Part shown: one piece after another, positions 1 to 10,582 of the stretch
Position numbering within the stretch: position 1 is the stretch's first letter
Layout: the number at the start of each line of letters is the position of its first letter
Assembly: GCA_000711775.1 (NCBI GenBank)
Contig: ARYC01000617.1
Span: 1-64,000 of the forward strand
DNA from: Oxytricha trifallax
Taxonomy: Eukaryota; Ciliophora; Spirotrichea; Sporadotrichida; Oxytrichidae
Reading direction: 5' to 3'
DNA: 64,000 nucleotides
Program-made: the position numbers and the translations under genes
Notes under the pieces: generated by a model
What the model was told of the DNA's origin: nothing
What the model saw: the letters and a program-made list of their open reading frames with translations, nothing else
Database searches by the model: none

Positions 1-1341
1 ATATTTTCGAATTAATGGTATGTGGACATGATTTCTCAATAGCATAGATGAAATGACTTGACAATCAAAGACCAAAAATTATCGTCTTCCCTGAGTCTTT
101 TCACTAAGTCCTAATATACAGATATTGTTCTTCGCTGCGTGAGTATGTGCGAGGAGAGCATTTGGGAAGATTCTTGTACGATAACTTTTTTAAAAAATGT
201 CATTGGAATTAGCACACATCAAATATATTCGATAAAAATGTCAGAAATTTACAGCGAAAAAAGGTTTGCTCCCAATCCAAAGTCACAAATCTTCGCATTC
301 AGCATGTGCAACCATACACAAAAGATACAGCGTTCTCCAATCTACATTAGTGTGAATTTGCTGAGGGCAATCTTGATTTTTCGAGGAGATATTTTAGAAT
401 TATGGTATGTGGACATGATTTCTCAATAGCATAGATGAAATGACTTGACAATCAAAGACCAAAAATTATCGTCTTCCCTGAGTCTTTTCACTAAGTCCTA
501 ATATACAGATATTGTTCTTCGCTGCGTGAGTATGTGCGAGGAGAGCATTTGGGAAGATTCTTGTACGATAACTTTTTTAAAAAATGTCATTGGAATTAGC
601 ACACACATCAAATATATTCGTAAAAAAGATCAGAAATTTAAACGAAAAAAGTTTTGCTCTCAATCCAAAGTCACAAATCTTCGCATTCAGCATGTGCAAC
701 CATACACAAAAGATACAGCGTTCTCCAATCTACATTAGTGTGAATTTGCAGAGGGCAATCTTGATTTTTCGAGGAGATATTTTCGAATTAATGGTATGTG
801 GACATGATTTCTCAATAGCATAGATGAAATGACTTGACAATCAAAGACCAAAAATTATCGTCTTCCCTGAGTCTTTTCACTAAGTCCTAATATACAGATA
901 TTGTTCTTCGCTGCGTGAGTATGTGCGAGGAGAGCATTTGGGAAGATTCTTGTACGATAACTTTTTCACAAAACGTCATTGAAAATCGCACACATCAAAT
1001 ATATTCGTAAAAAAGATCAGAAATTTACAACGAAAAGAGGTTTGATCACGATCCAAAGTCACAAATCTTCGCATTGAGCATGTGGAACCATACACAAAAG
1101 ATACAGCGTTTTCCAATCTACATTAGTGTGAATTTGCAGAGGGCAATCTTGATTTTTCGAGGAGATATTTTCGAATTAGTGGTATGTGGACATGATTTCT
1201 CAGTTACACAGATGAAATGACTTGACAATCAAAGACCAAAAATTATAGTCTTCCCTGAGTCGTTTCACTAAGTCCTAATATACAGATATTGTTCTTCGCT
1301 GCGTGAGTATGTGCGAGGAGAGCATTTGGGAAGATTCTTGT
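1..1341. repeat. 388-bp tandem satellite, about 3.5 copies
   Basis: The same block recurs head to tail; the landmark atgtgcgag falls at 145, 532, 921 and 1309, giving unit lengths of 387, 389 and 388 bp. Copies differ by scattered substitutions and 1-2 bp indels. The array is cut by the left window edge and stops abruptly near 1341 in the middle of a unit, where AT-rich DNA begins. Short reading frames inside it are incidental because frame drifts between copies. Satellites of about 380 bp are known from hypotrich micronuclear genomes; that this is the same family is an inference. Confidence 0.95.
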
Positions 1342-3135
1342 TTTATAAAAAGCCCTTTTTAATTTTGATTATTATGTTTACATTTATACACTTAAATAAA
1401 TGTTCAATATTAATTTTGCTTGTTCAACCCGAAGTGTCCTTAATTTATCTCATTCAATTACGAGATTGAATTAATTGAGATGAAATTTCAAAAAAAAGCA
1501 AAGTTTCAGCGATCTCTCTCTACTTTGCATTGTTCAATATAACATTTTTAAAATATTTCTTTACATTAACTTTAATTTGACTAGATATGTATGAAAAATT
1601 TGATGCAAATTTATAAATCCGCATATTCGTTCTCATCGTTCTATCTCTCTTAAACACATAATATTATTATTTGGATTAAAGATAAAAATTTTAAAATATC
1701 TATTTCTATTAATTTTATGAAATTTTTTTCATATTTGCTCATATTACAGTCCGGCAATATATCCACGGAATCAATTCATCTTAGTTTAGAAACTGTCTCT
1801 ATACAATAATTTAAATTAATATATTTTCTCTTATTTTTTATTAAAAATATTTTACCGATTTCTACTATCTTATATCTTTTCATTTGGCCTATATAATCCT
1901 TTAGTTATTACGTTGTAATAAATATAATTTAGAATATTTTTATAGTTTATTTAGAAAGGGAAGTGAACATTTATGAAATATTATTATGATTTATATAAAC
2001 TCTAAGGGAAAATTAAAAAATTATTACATTAATTTAAAAAATATATATATTTATATTTAAATAGAATGTAATTAAACCCTTTGGAGTAATATCACAGCTT
2101 ATGATGATAAAACCATGATTAAAATTAAAAGTAAGAATAATATAAAAAACATATAAATTTATATATTTTTTATTACGAAAGATAGTTATGGGTTTTCGGC
2201 ATTATTTAGCTAGACGACAAGAATAAATCAAAATTATACCTTGTTACTGATAGGTCGATCCGGGTTATAGAGTAAAACATTAAAAATGGATTGATGATAA
2301 TGATTTTAATAAATTTATTAAAATCATATGTTGATACTTTTGATTATATATAAAGTTCGGGAAAAGTAGAGAGTTATTTATTTATAATGCGGTTGTCCAT
2401 CATGATAGATTAAAATTATAAGATAGCATTAAATGGCAAAACCTTAACTTTGGCCATAAAAAACATGTCCTTTCAAAATTATTTAAGTTTTAAGTTTTAT
2501 AATACATGAGTGAGATAAGTTCCCTTACAAGTTAACTTTGATTAAAAATATATAATTTCCTTGCATTTTTTTAATTTTAATTAGATTTTTTCCCCATTTT
2601 ACTTGTTCAGGGTAACATTGAAATTATTATTATACAATGTATAATAAAAATATTAAACTTTATTTCCCATATTCAAAAAATTAAGGTAATATTTGCTAAG
2701 TTTTATTATTTATATAAAGTTATAGAAATATATATTAAAATAATAAAAAACACTTATTTTTAGCATAAATCCTAATGTGTTTTTAAAAAAATTATTGATT
2801 TTTATGAGAATTATAAAATTTTTTTAGCAGAAGTAATAATATATAAATTAAACTCTTAATTTATCAAATTCATAACAATTACTTAATTAATAAACAAAAA
2901 ATGATTTGACAGAATAAAAAGATTAACCAACAAGGAAACATCCCTAAAATAATTATTTAAATTTAAATCTGGGCTAGAAATTCCATCCATCAATTTTTAT
3001 GTAATGGACTTTACTTTTTTTTCCAAAATTTGTTTTAATATTAATACGCTTATAAACATTTAGCAACGGTATTTATAAGCTTTCAAAGTAATATACTTCT
3101 AATGTAATAAATATAAATTTTCTATATTAAAAAAG
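1342..3135. other. AT-rich germline DNA, nothing recognised
   Basis: About 1.8 kb of very AT-rich sequence. I read both strands and found no protein family, RNA gene or repeat that I can support. Long TGA-free stretches are expected by chance at this composition and are not evidence of coding. Confidence 0.5.
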
Positions 3136-3330
3136 GACTCAAACGTGATCGAATCATTGTGGGGAGAATTTAAACACTACGTGCGAATGACGTATAGTAC
3201 AAGGATCAGTGGCGACCCACTGCGAAGAGTTTATAGATGAGAGTTAGTTTTTAAGACTAATAAAGATGCAACCTTTGTACGATCGCTTAAATTTTATCAT
3301 GAAATTTTTCTTAGATATGAACATGCAATA
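3136..3330 (+). pseudogene. transposase-like C-terminal fragment (ISXO2/Merlin-like?)
   Basis: A GC-richer patch in AT-rich DNA translates to DSNVIESLWGEFKHYVR, then about 17 further residues, an in-frame TGA where a Trp would fit, and ELVFKTNKDATFVRSLKF. The N-x-IE-x-LW-x-x-K pattern resembles the segment carrying the last catalytic acidic residue of ISXO2/IS1595 and Merlin DDE transposases. No upstream catalytic part is visible, so this is at best a remnant of a DNA transposon. It lies about 100 bp left of the foldback element at 3435. The family assignment is from motif resemblance only. Confidence 0.35.
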
Positions 3331-3434
3331 ATTATTAAAATTACTAATCTTTTATGTATTTTATTTATAATCAAATTTACTTTCTAATATTTAATAACAT
3401 CTTTTGAGTAAATTTTTAAATTTATCCAAAAATG

Positions 3435-4864
3435 TGGGTGTTAACGTCAGAGCGTCCCAGCTACGATCAGGACGTCCCAGGGTCGTCAGGACGTCCCAGG
3501 GTCGTCAGGACGTCCCAGTGTCGTCAGGGCGTACCAGAGTCGTCAGGACGTCCCAACTCATTTATACATAGAATTAAAAAAAACTAAAAATCCCCAAAAC
3601 TACATGATAAGTTTTATGAGTGTTTTATTGATGATAGAGTATTGTTTGTGACTGGATTCACTATAGTTAGGAAGTATTATTTTTACTCTAGTTATCCAAA
3701 TATGAAAGTTTTATATGATTATTTCTATAATCAACTCAAATTATCTCATGATTATATATATGGCAAAGCATTTTATTAAAAAAGAAATGTTTGGGTGATA
3801 GATTTTTGTTTTATTTATTTTTCTCGTAAGGTATCACTTATAATGATTGTATTTATGAAATTAATGATTGAATCATTTAAATTTGGCATTAATGCACAAA
3901 TCTTTTTGAAATTTTTTACGTAAATTTTTTTCAAATTCAATTCAATAACTTTCATTTTTATTAGCTGAGTTCTTTATTAAAATATTTTTATCCATCACAC
4001 AAAAAAAGTAAACTGGAGTAAAATTTAAATAAAAAATATTCTTAAAATGGCCGGTTTAAGGTGATTGATAGTTACAATCTTAGAATCTCTTAGTTCTAAA
4101 AGTTTTATAAATAAATTTCAATTTTAAAAATTTGTATTAAAATTTCTATAGATTCTTAGTCACCTTTTAATATAAATATCTTATAAAGGTCAATCCTCTA
4201 ACGAAATGGAAAGAATTTTGCTAAACTGTAACAAATTTTAGAGATGGATTTTCATATTTTTACCAATTAAATTCCAATAAATTAGCACTAATCATGCCTT
4301 AATAATTAGTACTGGTCATATATTCTATTAATTTTAATTGGTACACCAATGTAATAGTACCAAAACTAAATAAGTTTCAAGTTATAATATAATGAAGTTT
4401 TAATTGATAAGTTTATATTTAGTTCAAAGCCTAATTGGTATCATGTACAAAATACAAAAAGTTATTATAACAAAAGAATTCCATAAAATGAAAAAATGAA
4501 GTCTCATAGAATTATAAGAAGGAGTTTTAAAAAAATATAAATAGTTTAATTATATAACTAAGTTAAAAAAAATGCGATTTTATTTAAATCTTTTTTGCTT
4601 CATACATTTCAACATAACATTTATACAGATGTAGTGATGATAAAAATATAAAAGAATAAATATCTCCACCATGAAATTAATAAATAATATTGAATCTAAC
4701 ATAAAAATGAAATTTATATATAAAAGGGACCCTAAACCCCTTTAATACTCTTATCAATAAAAACACATATAAACTTTTAAGGGGTTTTGGGGTCCTGATT
4801 ATTTTAATATTAATGAGTTGGGACGTCATGACGTCACTCTGGGACGTCCTGAAGTCAACACCCA
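3435..4864. mobile_element. 1.43-kb foldback-type element with GACGTC repeat arms
   Basis: The ends are inverted repeats starting TGGGTGTTAACG on the left and, on the opposite strand, TGGGTGTTGACT on the right. The left arm (3435-3562) holds about six 18-19 bp units of the type CGTCAGGACGTCCCAG; the right arm (4812-4864) holds two. Both arms end inward in GACGTCCCAACTCAT. Just inside lie CCCCAAAA (3592-3599) on the left and GGGGTTTTGGGG (4781-4792) on the right, mirror-oriented. A TGA-only reading frame of about 140 codons starts near 3565 (+) but matches no family I know. No clear target duplication is seen. Terminal inverted repeats with internal tandem repeats are typical of foldback elements; it looks non-autonomous. 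Confidence 0.7.
4726..4795. repeat. hairpin built on telomere-like G4T4G4
   Basis: GGGACCCTAAACCCCTTTAA at 4726 faces TTAAGGGGTTTTGGGGTCC ending at 4795, an imperfect inverted repeat with a roughly 32-bp loop. The right arm contains G4T4G4, the hypotrich telomere repeat. It sits inside the right part of the foldback element. Confidence 0.6.
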
Positions 4865-5044
4865 TAAATATTTTTAATGCCTTATTCAAAAATAAATCTA
4901 AATTATTAATATTTTTTTAATTTTTGTTTAGATTTACTATCATTTTATATTCATTTAAATTATCCATTTAAAATTTGCAATAATTTTAATACGATAATAA
5001 TATGAACAATTTTATATATAAAAATGACGAATAATTTTTATTAT

Positions 5045-5990
5045 AAGGTAAAACTGTAATTCCAGATTTAAAACTGGAATTAAAACATTTCCAGATTTGG
5101 AGATGGTTTCCAACATTTCTTACTGAAACAGGTATTCCTCATTTATATCTTGAAGATGATTTGTGACCGAGATGCAAGCTACCATTTACTAGCATCTCTA
5201 AGATTTGCCCGAAATTTCTAATGGTGATGAGAGACAGTACATATTTTCTTTAATTGTCATATTAGTTGAGGATATTCTTGGATCTAAGTTCCAAGAGTTG
5301 AAAAAGAAAAGTAAAGACATTTTTGAACTTCCATCTTATGTAAGAAGAGACAAGTTGTTTTTGGGAACATGAAACAAAATTTCTTAACGATCTTACATTA
5401 GATTTTTATCACCATCCCAAAACTTTGTCATTTAAAGGAGTAGTTAGAGGAATATTTTATTTAATGAAATAATTATTACATTTAGGTAATTACAAATTTT
5501 ACTTAAATGTTTATAAATCTTTAATCACACTGAATTAGTTATTTGATTAATATTACTTATTCTAAAATATTATCTCTTTTATCTTAAATTAAAAATTTTA
5601 TTTTAAATTTTAAAATATTTTTATAAATTAATAATATTTTATAAGCTACTATAAATAAATTTTGATTATCTTATATTTTATGGAAAGATAAATTAAATTG
5701 ATTTTGTAAATAGTATATTGAAACATGTTGACATAAATATTTCATTCATTAGTTGAAATTGCCCTGGTTTGAGTTATTTATTTAGTCTCCTCCCTGATTC
5801 CAATATAAATTAGTATATAAGAAAATATTTTCATAAATTTAAGCATGCATTAAATGCTATCCTTGACCTAGCTGTGCATAATTCTATTAGAAAGTGTCGA
5901 TCCCATTTAAAGGTAGTCCACCGCCATAGAAAGGGGCAGTTGCAATCAGATTTTATGAAAGAGGATTCTGCTAAATCATCATTTTATATA
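5045..5990 (+). CDS. fragmented coding region, unidentified protein
   Basis: Several coding-like stretches lie in different plus-strand frames: one with WRWFPTFLTETGIPHLYLED near 5100-5160, one with VEDILGSKFQELKKKSKD near 5260-5330, one with FLNDLTLDFYHHPKTLSF near 5375-5430, and one with HALNAILDLAVHNSIRKC near 5840-5900. Two frame changes can be bridged by short repeat-bounded deletions (AGATG near 5150-5175, TTT near 5360-5380), as for IESs; others I could not resolve. The helical, Leu-rich look suggests a HEAT-like protein, but I do not recognise it. It may be a real MDS cluster or an eroded gene copy. It converges on the gene ending at 6137. Confidence 0.4.
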
Positions 5991-6136
5991 ATCAAGATAT
6001 AAGATTAATATTAATTCATTTATTATTGGTTTACATTAATTAATTAGATATAATAAGAGCAATAAATAGAGTTAACATTTTAAGTTTAGGCCAAGCAATA
6101 AAACTTGTATTGAATAAATTAGAACCAAATATTTTT

Positions 6137-9100
6137 TCACTCCTGAAATTGATTCCTAATAATAATGGGGTTTTACAAGTATTGATCGTCTTGCATATGC
6201 TGACCATAAGCTTGAGCATATTACAACTAATATGGGTTCACTATTTGTTGAGGAGTAGTCGATTATGGCTGTCCAAATTGATTGAAAGCAAGTTGCTACT
6301 ACTATTACTATTAGTTTTGCTAATCATGCATGAATCCTCCTTATTTCTTCATTGGATCAGCTGTTGCCTATTGCTGGGCTTAGTTCTGTAATTATTACTA
6401 CTGCTGCTGGTAGTATAATTGATAGTTAGGGTCTATTAAATTCATAGGATTTTACTGGCCCATCATCATTTACTGCTATTGCAGTGCCAAATTATTCATG
6501 TAGTGTTAATTAATAGGAGAGACCATATAATTCGGGTTTTAAGCTAATCCACTTTGATCTGGGTATAACTACTATTGAATTTGCTGTTATACATCATTTT
6601 ATTTTGGTTACTATTGCACAAGTGATTTCTATTGATTTTATATCAGTTGTTAGCTTGGAGTTTAAATCTAAGAAGGAACTTGCTTATTTTGAAATTGTTG
6701 ATTTTAAATTTATTACTGCGCTTGTTGCTACTTTTACTGTTGTAGACTTTATTGATGCTGAGCTTATTATTGCTGCTACAATTATAGTTACTGTTATTAC
6801 TGCTAGAGTTATTATTGTTACTGTTAGGACAGATTTTGTTGTTGTTGTTACTGTTAAGCCAAGGTTTCTCTTTCTTAATTTTCTTTTATGCATTTCATAA
6901 CATATCTCTCAAGTTCTCTACATTTCCTGTGTGGAAGTTCTTTTAAATCAAATTCAACAATTTCTTTTTGGCCTTAAGACTTGTCTTGAATTATAGGCAC
7001 GATACCTAAGAGTTGTTCAGTTTATAGAAACTGGATATTATGGCCTAGTGTTTATCTTTCTGAAAATGGCATTTCTTTGTTAAGTTATTCTTCTTCATCG
7101 ATTACGTTTGGGGTTTAGTTAAATTGCTGAACATCCGATGGCCTTACTTACTATTATAATTAATAAAAAAAGTTAATTCCCAGGATAGATTCTATGTTAT
7201 AAAAAAGGATTACTTAAGCAAGATAGATGGAAGCTGAAGTAAAAAGGAAATAGTGTATAGCAAGCAAAAGTGCAAGAAATTATAGAAAAGAAAAAAACAA
7301 TAAGATATTTTCTCACACATAAAGTAATTATTTTGAAGATGAGTCATCTAAATGACATAAATTACTTTTTCATAATTTTTGAAAGTAATAAGAATATAAA
7401 CAGATATGCAAAATCTTTATTGTCTAAGCAGTCTTCGGTTCTTCTTGAATGACATTTATGTTTAATGGAAGTGCTTCTATTAAGCAAGTTTAATATTTTG
7501 AGATATATATCCGTTACCTTTACGCATCATCCACATACAACTACTCAATGATGTACTTTGATGATTTAGCTTGTTTTTAATACAGTAATATATTAATTAA
7601 TCTAAATTACCTTTTAACAAAATCTTGCTATTATCGTTGATTTTATGGAGCTTCTTATTGCTAATTAAGGAAGTGCGTTTCATGTGGTAATTATTTTTAA
7701 GAATTGTTCTCTTTAATTACATAATTTGTATTTTAAAGAAAATTAAATTAAATGTATTAGATAAAACTTACTTTTAAAACCCTTATCCAAATTACCAGAT
7801 TAAACATAATTAAGCAGACTTATATTATAGCTAGCATATATATTATTTTTTTGAGAATTGCATTTAAGTCATTAGATATGCTTATGTGATTTATTTTAAT
7901 AATAAAATTGATTTAAAAAGGATTTAGCTCAACTAAAACTTGTGTAATTAATAAGGGATATTGCTGATACATTAATTTTATTATAAAAATAAAAATTAGA
8001 TGACTTCTGATTTCAAAAATTTTGGCTAAATTATAATATCAAAATGGGTTTATATTTTTAAATCTATTAGAAAAATTATAAAAATAAATCATTTTAAATT
8101 CATTTCAGATTAGGACACTACCTCTAATTTTAGTACTAGTTAGGATAATGAGAAGTTTAAAAGAGAGGTTGATTTTAGGGAGTGACTCCAGCTCCAAAAC
8201 CAACTTTACCTTTAATTTGTTACTGCTGCTTGTTTTAACTTTAAATCTTTTCTACTGCCTAATCTTTTTGAATTTTTTAAGATAATTCTTTCTGATACTT
8301 TTGCAAATTGCTTTTTAGTTCTCCAGCAGCTGAATTAGGGTCATTAGGGTTTTTAGAAAGAACTTCTCTGAAGCTAACTTATTCAATGTCTTTGACTTTT
8401 TGTTCAAAATATGAACTTAATTCCTTTGCTTTTTAATAAACTTCAGGATCGTCCTTCATATACTAAAATGCTTTATCCCATACCATTCTCATATCTTCAA
8501 TGAACTAAATTGAGCTTTGATAATCACCCTATCTGAACTTTCTTTCCACTAATCCTAAGTCTATATAGTCATGCATAATCTCTGTGTAGAATTAGTGGTC
8601 GGAATTTGGAGGTCTTGCAAAGTATTCAGCTCCTGGTAATTTCCTTATCTACTAGATAAGTGATTCACACTTTCCATAGCACTCTTTCCAAATTGTAGTA
8701 GTCTTAGTCTTTTTAGCGCCCTTTTCTTCATATCCTAAATCTTCAAAATTGGTTGGCTTCTTTTATCTTTGAGAAACCCTTTTATTCATTTAATTGGCAC
8801 TTTATGATGATCCTATTATAAATTTGTTAGTATTTGTTTTTAATCTACACATTTTTCATAAAATGAATATGTCTGACACAAAAGAGGTCCTTAACTTACT
8901 TTAATTTCCATTAGAGTTATTGGTTTATGAACTATTTTCGTTATCATTTCCACTTCTTGAATCCTTTGACTTCTTTCCATTGAATTAAATATAATATAAG
9001 TATTGTGAATGAAGCTTTCTCCTCCAATAATTGATCCTCCATCCCCTGCTTCAGCATCTGTGTTCTAATTCTATTCAATATATTTATTTTTAAAAATGGC

Positions 9101-10582
9101 GGTGTTTTTACTTATCTTTATTGATGTATTTAAAACTAGCATTTAATAAAGCTTAACTTACCTTTCTTCTTTTTTAAGGAGCAGCTAAAACCCAAAGAAA
9201 TTCTTAAGTATTATATATGATTTTGATTTAAAGGAGATTAGGAATTTAAATCGTAAAGATATTTATATTTTCTAATAAGTATCTTTTAAACTCTCTTTCG
9301 CTTTCTTGTAATAGGGTAATGTTTTCTTGATTTAATTATAATTATTTTCAAAGTAAAAAATAATATTAAAAAATATATTAATTATATAAATTACCTCAAT
9401 ATTATTCTATGCTATGAGTATTTCAGACTTTTAAAAAATTGATTCATAATGTAACTTTTTTATACATCATCTAAAAGGCACATTAAAATTTATTTTAATT
9501 GTTAACTATATGTGCAACGTAAGAAGAAAAGTTTTCATTAAAAATTCCTTTCTATTATATTAGTATAAAAAGAGCTGGTTATACTTATATTTATAAATTA
9601 TAACAGAAGTATATAAAAAATAGAAATTACAAAATAATTTGAAAATATGCTAGATTTTTTTGATTTTGCCATTAATAATTGCAATATAGTATTTGTATTA
9701 CTCGTTCTCTTAAATTTTAATAAATGAGACATTTAATATTTTTAATTTTTCCTAATTTTATATTTTAAAGGAAAGGTCTTTTTTATTGCAAATACCTATA
9801 CTAAAATAATTAATAAGATATATATATATAGGAATTGTTTGATAAGAATTAATAAATTTTATTTTTCAAAAAAAATTAAATAATTAATGATTCTGTAAAT
9901 TGATTACTATTTCAAATAATAAGTATTTTTGTTTTATTCATTCAAATATATTCCATGCTTTAAGAAGTGTATATAAATCCTTTGTTAATTTTTTAGGTTG
10001 CCTATTAATTTTTTCATAAATAAAATTTACTAAATATTGCAATTTAAATGTTAAAAATTAAGCTAAACATCTAGAGTCAATTTTTAAGTTTTAAGAAAAA
10101 ATAGCTTTCGTTGAGGATCAAAAAGATGAAATGCAAACTTAAATTGAAATAAGTTTTATTTTATATACTTTTAAATCATAATAAATGGAGACATGAAGGT
10201 ATAATAGTATTTCCTTATCAGATTAATGAACAAAATTTTTAAATATTATTTTTTTTCCCGATAAATATAATAAATCATTATCTATCCCTTTTCCCTTCAA
10301 TCAATAAATTATTAACAATTTTAAATATTTTGGATGTTTGAGCTCTCTAACTTGTATTTGAGTCATTTTATCTTTTTACAGTCTCATATAACTCAAATTT
10401 AAATCCCTTTGGAAGTAGTTTGTTGATTACTGCAATCTGAAGTAAGTTTGCCATGATATCTCTCTGGCCATCACGTTGATCATCTTTCGATTCTTCGTTC
10501 TATTTAGTTCATTAATTTCATACAATAGAATCAAGAAAACACTTACATATTCTTGTAGTTTATTTAGACTCTAGGCATCCAT
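6137..10582 (-). CDS. bromodomain + NET domain (BET-type) protein, germline form
   Basis: Hand-spliced from ATG at 10582 to TGA at 6137 across three IESs (9202-10326 pointer ATTT; 8985-9013 pointer TTCA; 7154-8138 pointer TAGTA) and three introns (10500-10546, 9071-9161, 8813-8899); every junction is in frame. Order: a short N-terminal region, a basic stretch APQKRRKNQ, a Ser/Asn-rich linker, one bromodomain (8430-8700; CESLIQQIRKLPGAEYFA, then a DYIDLGLVERKF helix and WDKAFQYMKDDPEVY), a NET domain (about 6895-7080; PFSERQTLGHNIQFL, then EFDLKELPHRKCRELERYV), and a very Q-rich tail coded largely by TAA/TAG. BET proteins bind acetylated histones and recruit transcription factors. A single bromodomain rather than two resembles plant GTE or protist members. 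Function is inferred from domains. Confidence 0.88.
7154..8138. other. IES 3 of the BET gene, pointer TAGTA (985 bp)
   Basis: TACTA on the plus strand at 7149-7153 and 8134-8138. Removing one copy and the interval joins PNQ to QVRPSD in frame. The insert itself contains plus-strand coding-like sequence (see 7160-7452). Confidence 0.85.
7160..7452 (+). CDS. orphan coding segment nested inside a BET-gene IES
   Basis: A TGA-free frame that begins near the IES edge and ends with TGA at 7452 reads KKGLLKQDRWKLKQKG, then QAKVQEIIEKKKTIRYF and, at the end, AKSLLSKQSSVLLE. Residue use (K, E, L, few runs) looks like real protein rather than AT-rich noise. A second possible piece with NLAIIVDFMELLIANQ lies near 7617-7665 on the same strand. 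I do not recognise the protein. If real, these are MDSs of another gene interleaved with the BET gene. Confidence 0.4.
8985..9013. other. IES 2 of the BET gene, pointer TTCA (29 bp)
   Basis: Minus-strand TTCA flanks a 25-bp AT-rich insert. Its removal turns a frameshift into GGESFNGKKSKDS. Confidence 0.8.
9202..10326. other. IES 1 of the BET gene, pointer ATTT (1125 bp)
   Basis: Plus-strand AAAT at 9198-9201 and 10323-10326. Removal joins the first MDS (QTSKI) to FLWVLAAPQKRRK in frame. The pointer is short and AT-rich, so the exact junction is less certain than the neighbouring ones. Confidence 0.6.

Noticed and set aside
139-823. Repeated short ORFs starting MSMCEESIWEDS in the left edge
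   Set aside because: They recur because they lie in the satellite; frame shifts between copies and no selection for coding is visible.
2170-2290. Possible tRNA-like T-loop (ggtcgatccggg)
   Set aside because: No cloverleaf could be built around it; the acceptor and anticodon stems are missing.
6604-6900. Plus-strand frame with Val/Ile/Thr-rich translation, and similar ones at 6110-6391 and 48303-48563
   Set aside because: These are antisense shadows of Q-rich coding on the minus strand (BET and Pumilio tails), where TAA, TAG and CAA runs read as Leu/Ile/Val on the other strand.
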